Shown: piece after piece, positions 63,457 through 64,000 of the stretch
Layout: the number at the start of each line of letters is the position of its first letter
Position numbering within the stretch: the first letter of the stretch is position 1
DNA from: Ghiorsea sp.
GTDB lineage: Bacteria > Pseudomonadota > Zetaproteobacteria > Mariprofundales > Mariprofundaceae
Direction: 5' to 3'
Assembly (NCBI GenBank): GCA_027080505.1
Contig: JALWRX010000029.1
Span: forward strand, 1-64,000
Length of the DNA: 64,000 nucleotides
The notes under the pieces: model-generated
Database searches by the model: none
What the model saw: only the letters and a program-made list of their open reading frames with translations
What the model was told of the DNA's origin: nothing
Translations under genes and position numbers: made by a program

Positions 63457-64000
63457 TTACCACTTACGCTCAAATGAGCTTAGATTCTTTTTCAGGATTG
63501 CTAAGGCATTATCATCGCCAGGTGACAAAGCATCGCAGGTAAAACCAATATCTACTGCAATATTCTGCTCTGTTTCAGGCCAAACCAACGACAAATCCCA
63601 CTCTTGATTGAGACGCTCTGCCCAAGTTTTCGCTTTTTCAGCTTTCGCATTGGGCAACAAGACTGCAAACCGACCTTGCCCCATATCTGCCACAATATCA
63701 TAAGAACGTGTTTTCTCACGAATTAAAATACCTGCTTCCCTTGCCGCACTTTCAGCAAACCAATCAGCATGCCCACGCACCAAAGAAACATAATTTCCAA
63801 TACCAATCACCACCAAACTCAATGGCTGCTGCGCTGCACGGCAGCGATCAACCTCTTGGTTAAACCGCTGGTAAAAGTACTGTTCTGTTTCAAGGTCTGT
63901 AATAGGGTCACGATAAAAATATTGTTTTAAACGCTCACTACGCATTAATGCTGTGTTCACCCGAGCAATCAACTGCATAGGTGTCACTGGCTTCACCAAA
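63457..64000 (-). CDS. Response regulator with degenerate GGDEF-like domain, partial
   Basis: The open frame runs off the right edge, so the N-terminus is missing. The visible start, MVKPVTPMQLIARVNTALMR, is the end of a receiver domain (the conserved KP). It is followed by a diguanylate-cyclase-like fold (YRDPITDLETEQYFYQRFNQ, then SYDIVADMGQGRFAVLLPNA). The GGDEF signature is replaced by MGQGR, so cyclase activity is unlikely. It ends 14 bp upstream of rsmD. Confidence 0.75.
   Translation of the reverse strand, partial: LVKPVTPMQLIARVNTALMRSERLKQYFYRDPITDLETEQYFYQRFNQEVDRCRAAQQPLSLVVIGIGNYVSLVRGHADWFAESAAREAGILIREKTRSYDIVADMGQGRFAVLLPNAKAEKAKTWAERLNQEWDLSLVWPETEQNIAVDIGFTCDALSPGDDNALAILKKNLSSFERKW

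Noticed and set aside
63457-64000. Active diguanylate cyclase at the right edge.
   Set aside because: The GGDEF position reads MGQGR, so catalytic residues are missing; only a degenerate domain is supported.

Overview
The window looks like chromosomal DNA of a Gram-negative proteobacterium. It encodes outer-membrane beta-barrel and lipoprotein signals, Aas/LplT phospholipid recycling, IscR/IscS, a compact trp operon and a cluster of small c-type cytochromes with an SHP/DHC pair. Base composition is moderate and somewhat A/T-rich by eye. The mix suggests an aquatic, respiratory, possibly microaerophilic organism; a Zetaproteobacteria-like affiliation is my guess and is not proven here.

Layout. 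1-8.9 kb: end of coaBC, bcp, ispH with an IscA/ErpA-like protein, a large surface protein (gluzincin + propeller + Omp85 barrel), and a TetR-aas-lplT operon whose regulator appears to bind its own promoter. 9-22.7 kb: the classical block tRNA-Val-thrS-infC-rpmI-rplT and pheS-pheT, all on the minus strand, interrupted between rplT and pheS by a 7-kb insert. The insert holds two paralogous seven-bladed FG-GAP lipoproteins with nearly identical 5' leaders, flanking a NarL-type response regulator and a hybrid histidine kinase. 22.8-32.6 kb: CHASE2 adenylate cyclase, iscS-iscR with an IscR box, alr, acs, a large AsmA-like protein and tRNA-Phe.

32.9-50.8 kb is a genomic island of about 17.9 kb inserted in the 3' end of tRNA-Ala(GGC). 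A degenerate copy of the tRNA end lies at 32890, and matching 28-bp integrase arm-site blocks sit just inside both ends. Cargo from left to right: CI-like repressor, AlpA-like factor, a long hairpin, a small HTH protein, a second tyrosine recombinase, a DUF6710-like protein, a 25-codon ORF, a type I restriction system (hsdR-hsdM-hsdS), a type II CBASS operon (CD-NTase, E2-E1 Cap2, JAB Cap3, two-TM SAVED effector) with a divergent CapW-like WYL repressor and a palindromic operator, an unexplained 620-bp non-coding stretch, a secreted RCC1-repeat protein, an XRE regulator and the P4-type integrase. It is a defence island on an integrative element.

50.9-64 kb: trpE-trpG-trpD-trpC-ygiQ on the plus strand, converging on a minus-strand run of a cytochrome b-like membrane protein, SHP (DUF1924), diheme DHC and three small mono-heme proteins that share a Gly-Cys/TM/Arg-Arg-Lys C-terminal sorting signal. 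These are followed by a thermonuclease-like protein, pyrD, coaD, rsmD and part of a REC-GGDEF-like gene. The most notable items for follow-up are the CBASS/CapW island, the duplicated structured leaders of the FG-GAP genes, the Cys-containing C-terminal signal shared between island and core proteins, and the unexplained RNA-like region at 47.3-47.8 kb.
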